A stretch of DNA of 64,000 bases from Shinella yambaruensis (GTDB lineage Bacteria; Pseudomonadota; Alphaproteobacteria; Rhizobiales; Rhizobiaceae), in contig NZ_JALJCK010000004.1 of assembly GCF_022899355.1 (NCBI RefSeq), positions 124,001-188,000 on the forward strand, in the 5' to 3' direction. The notes below the pieces were generated by a model. That model saw nothing but the letters and a program-made list of their open reading frames with translations, did not search any database and had not been told where the DNA came from. Positions 63,754 through 64,000 of this stretch are shown here, one piece after another (the stretch's first letter is position 1; the number at the start of each line of letters is the position of its first letter). A program made the translations under genes and the position numbers.

Positions 63754-64000
63754 CTACTTGAGGAAGCCCGGCCCCGCGCCGACGATCTTTTTGTCGATCT
63801 CGCCAATCGCCTTCTCGTCCTTGCCCTCGTAGTCGAGCGTCCCGAGGATGTGGCGGATCAGGTTGATGCGGGCGCGGCGCTTGTCATTGGCGCGGATCAC
63901 GGTCCAGGGGGCGTGGTCCGTATGGGTTTCCTTCAGCATGCGATCGCGCTTGTCCGTGTAGTCGCCCCACTTGTTGAGCGCGGCGATGTCCATCGGCGAG
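63754..64000 (-). CDS. ppk2: Polyphosphate kinase 2, C-terminal fragment
   Basis: The last 81 residues, running off the window edge. [20 protein letters not shown] and [19 protein letters not shown] are the conserved C-terminal blocks of PPK2 enzymes, which make nucleoside triphosphates from polyphosphate. Subclass cannot be assigned from this end. Confidence 0.85.
   Translation of the reverse strand, partial: SPMDIAALNKWGDYTDKRDRMLKETHTDHAPWTVIRANDKRRARINLIRHILGTLDYEGKDEKAIGEIDKKIVGAGPGFLK

Overview
The window is high-GC alphaproteobacterial chromosome, most likely Rhizobiaceae (Rhizobium, Ensifer, Shinella or Agrobacterium relatives). The gene content and order fit that group: rpmH-rnpA-yidC followed by engB and argB, dapD/dapE beside truA-fmt-def, pgi next to a sugar kinase and fadD, CHASE2 cyclases with Crp/Fnr regulators, DUF1236, EF-hand and DUF3095 proteins. 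Genus was not resolved; no search was run.

Left core, about 1-41,840: a partial chemoreceptor; ribokinase and rmuC; the def-fmt-truA operon; the lysine/diaminopimelate operon dapD-DUF805-dapE-membrane protein; a LOG-family protein; an eight-EF-hand secreted protein; a HAD nucleotidase; two EamA exporters; argB, engB and the yidC-rnpA-rpmH operon with a strong promoter; a chemoreceptor and an orphan histidine kinase; tRNA-Arg(ACG); a lipoprotein esterase; a metallophosphoesterase; a proline racemase family enzyme; a cAMP locus (Crp-like regulator, CHASE2 cyclase, FecR protein); DoxX, pyrE, fructokinase, a glycosyltransferase, pgi, fadD, an AI-2E family permease and DUF3095.

Genomic island, 41,881-60,825 (about 18.9 kb, visibly lower GC and different codon use). 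It is inserted in the anticodon loop of a host tRNA-Thr(CGT). The 3' half of the host gene lies at the left end and the 5' half at the right end, with a 7-bp core TTACGAA at both junctions. The island carries its own intact tRNA-Thr(CGT) just inside the right end. Its T-stem differs from the host copy by a compensatory base-pair change, so it looks like a foreign replacement gene. Cargo: small unknown proteins and a Cas2/SinR-like protein; an HTH/ImmA regulator pair; a six-gene minus-strand operon (hsdM, hsdS, a PD-(D/E)XK-like protein, a TIR-like effector, hsdR, a NucS/DUF5655-like nuclease); a tyrosine integrase; an AlpA-like regulator with a VapE primase-helicase; a second HTH regulator; and a Panacea-type toxin-antitoxin pair. 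No relaxase, conjugation or virion genes are visible, so it resembles a satellite-like or mobilisable defence island.

Right core, about 60,857-64,000: nitronate monooxygenase, whose upstream region shares an operator-like motif with fadD, a gene-poor stretch, a single-span membrane protein and the C-terminus of a PPK2 polyphosphate kinase.

The strongest candidate for a new system is the composite restriction operon. Its TIR-like gene sits between hsdS and hsdR, the slot held by the suicide nuclease PrrC in some E. coli type I loci. This suggests, as inference only, a restriction system guarded by an abortive-infection effector.
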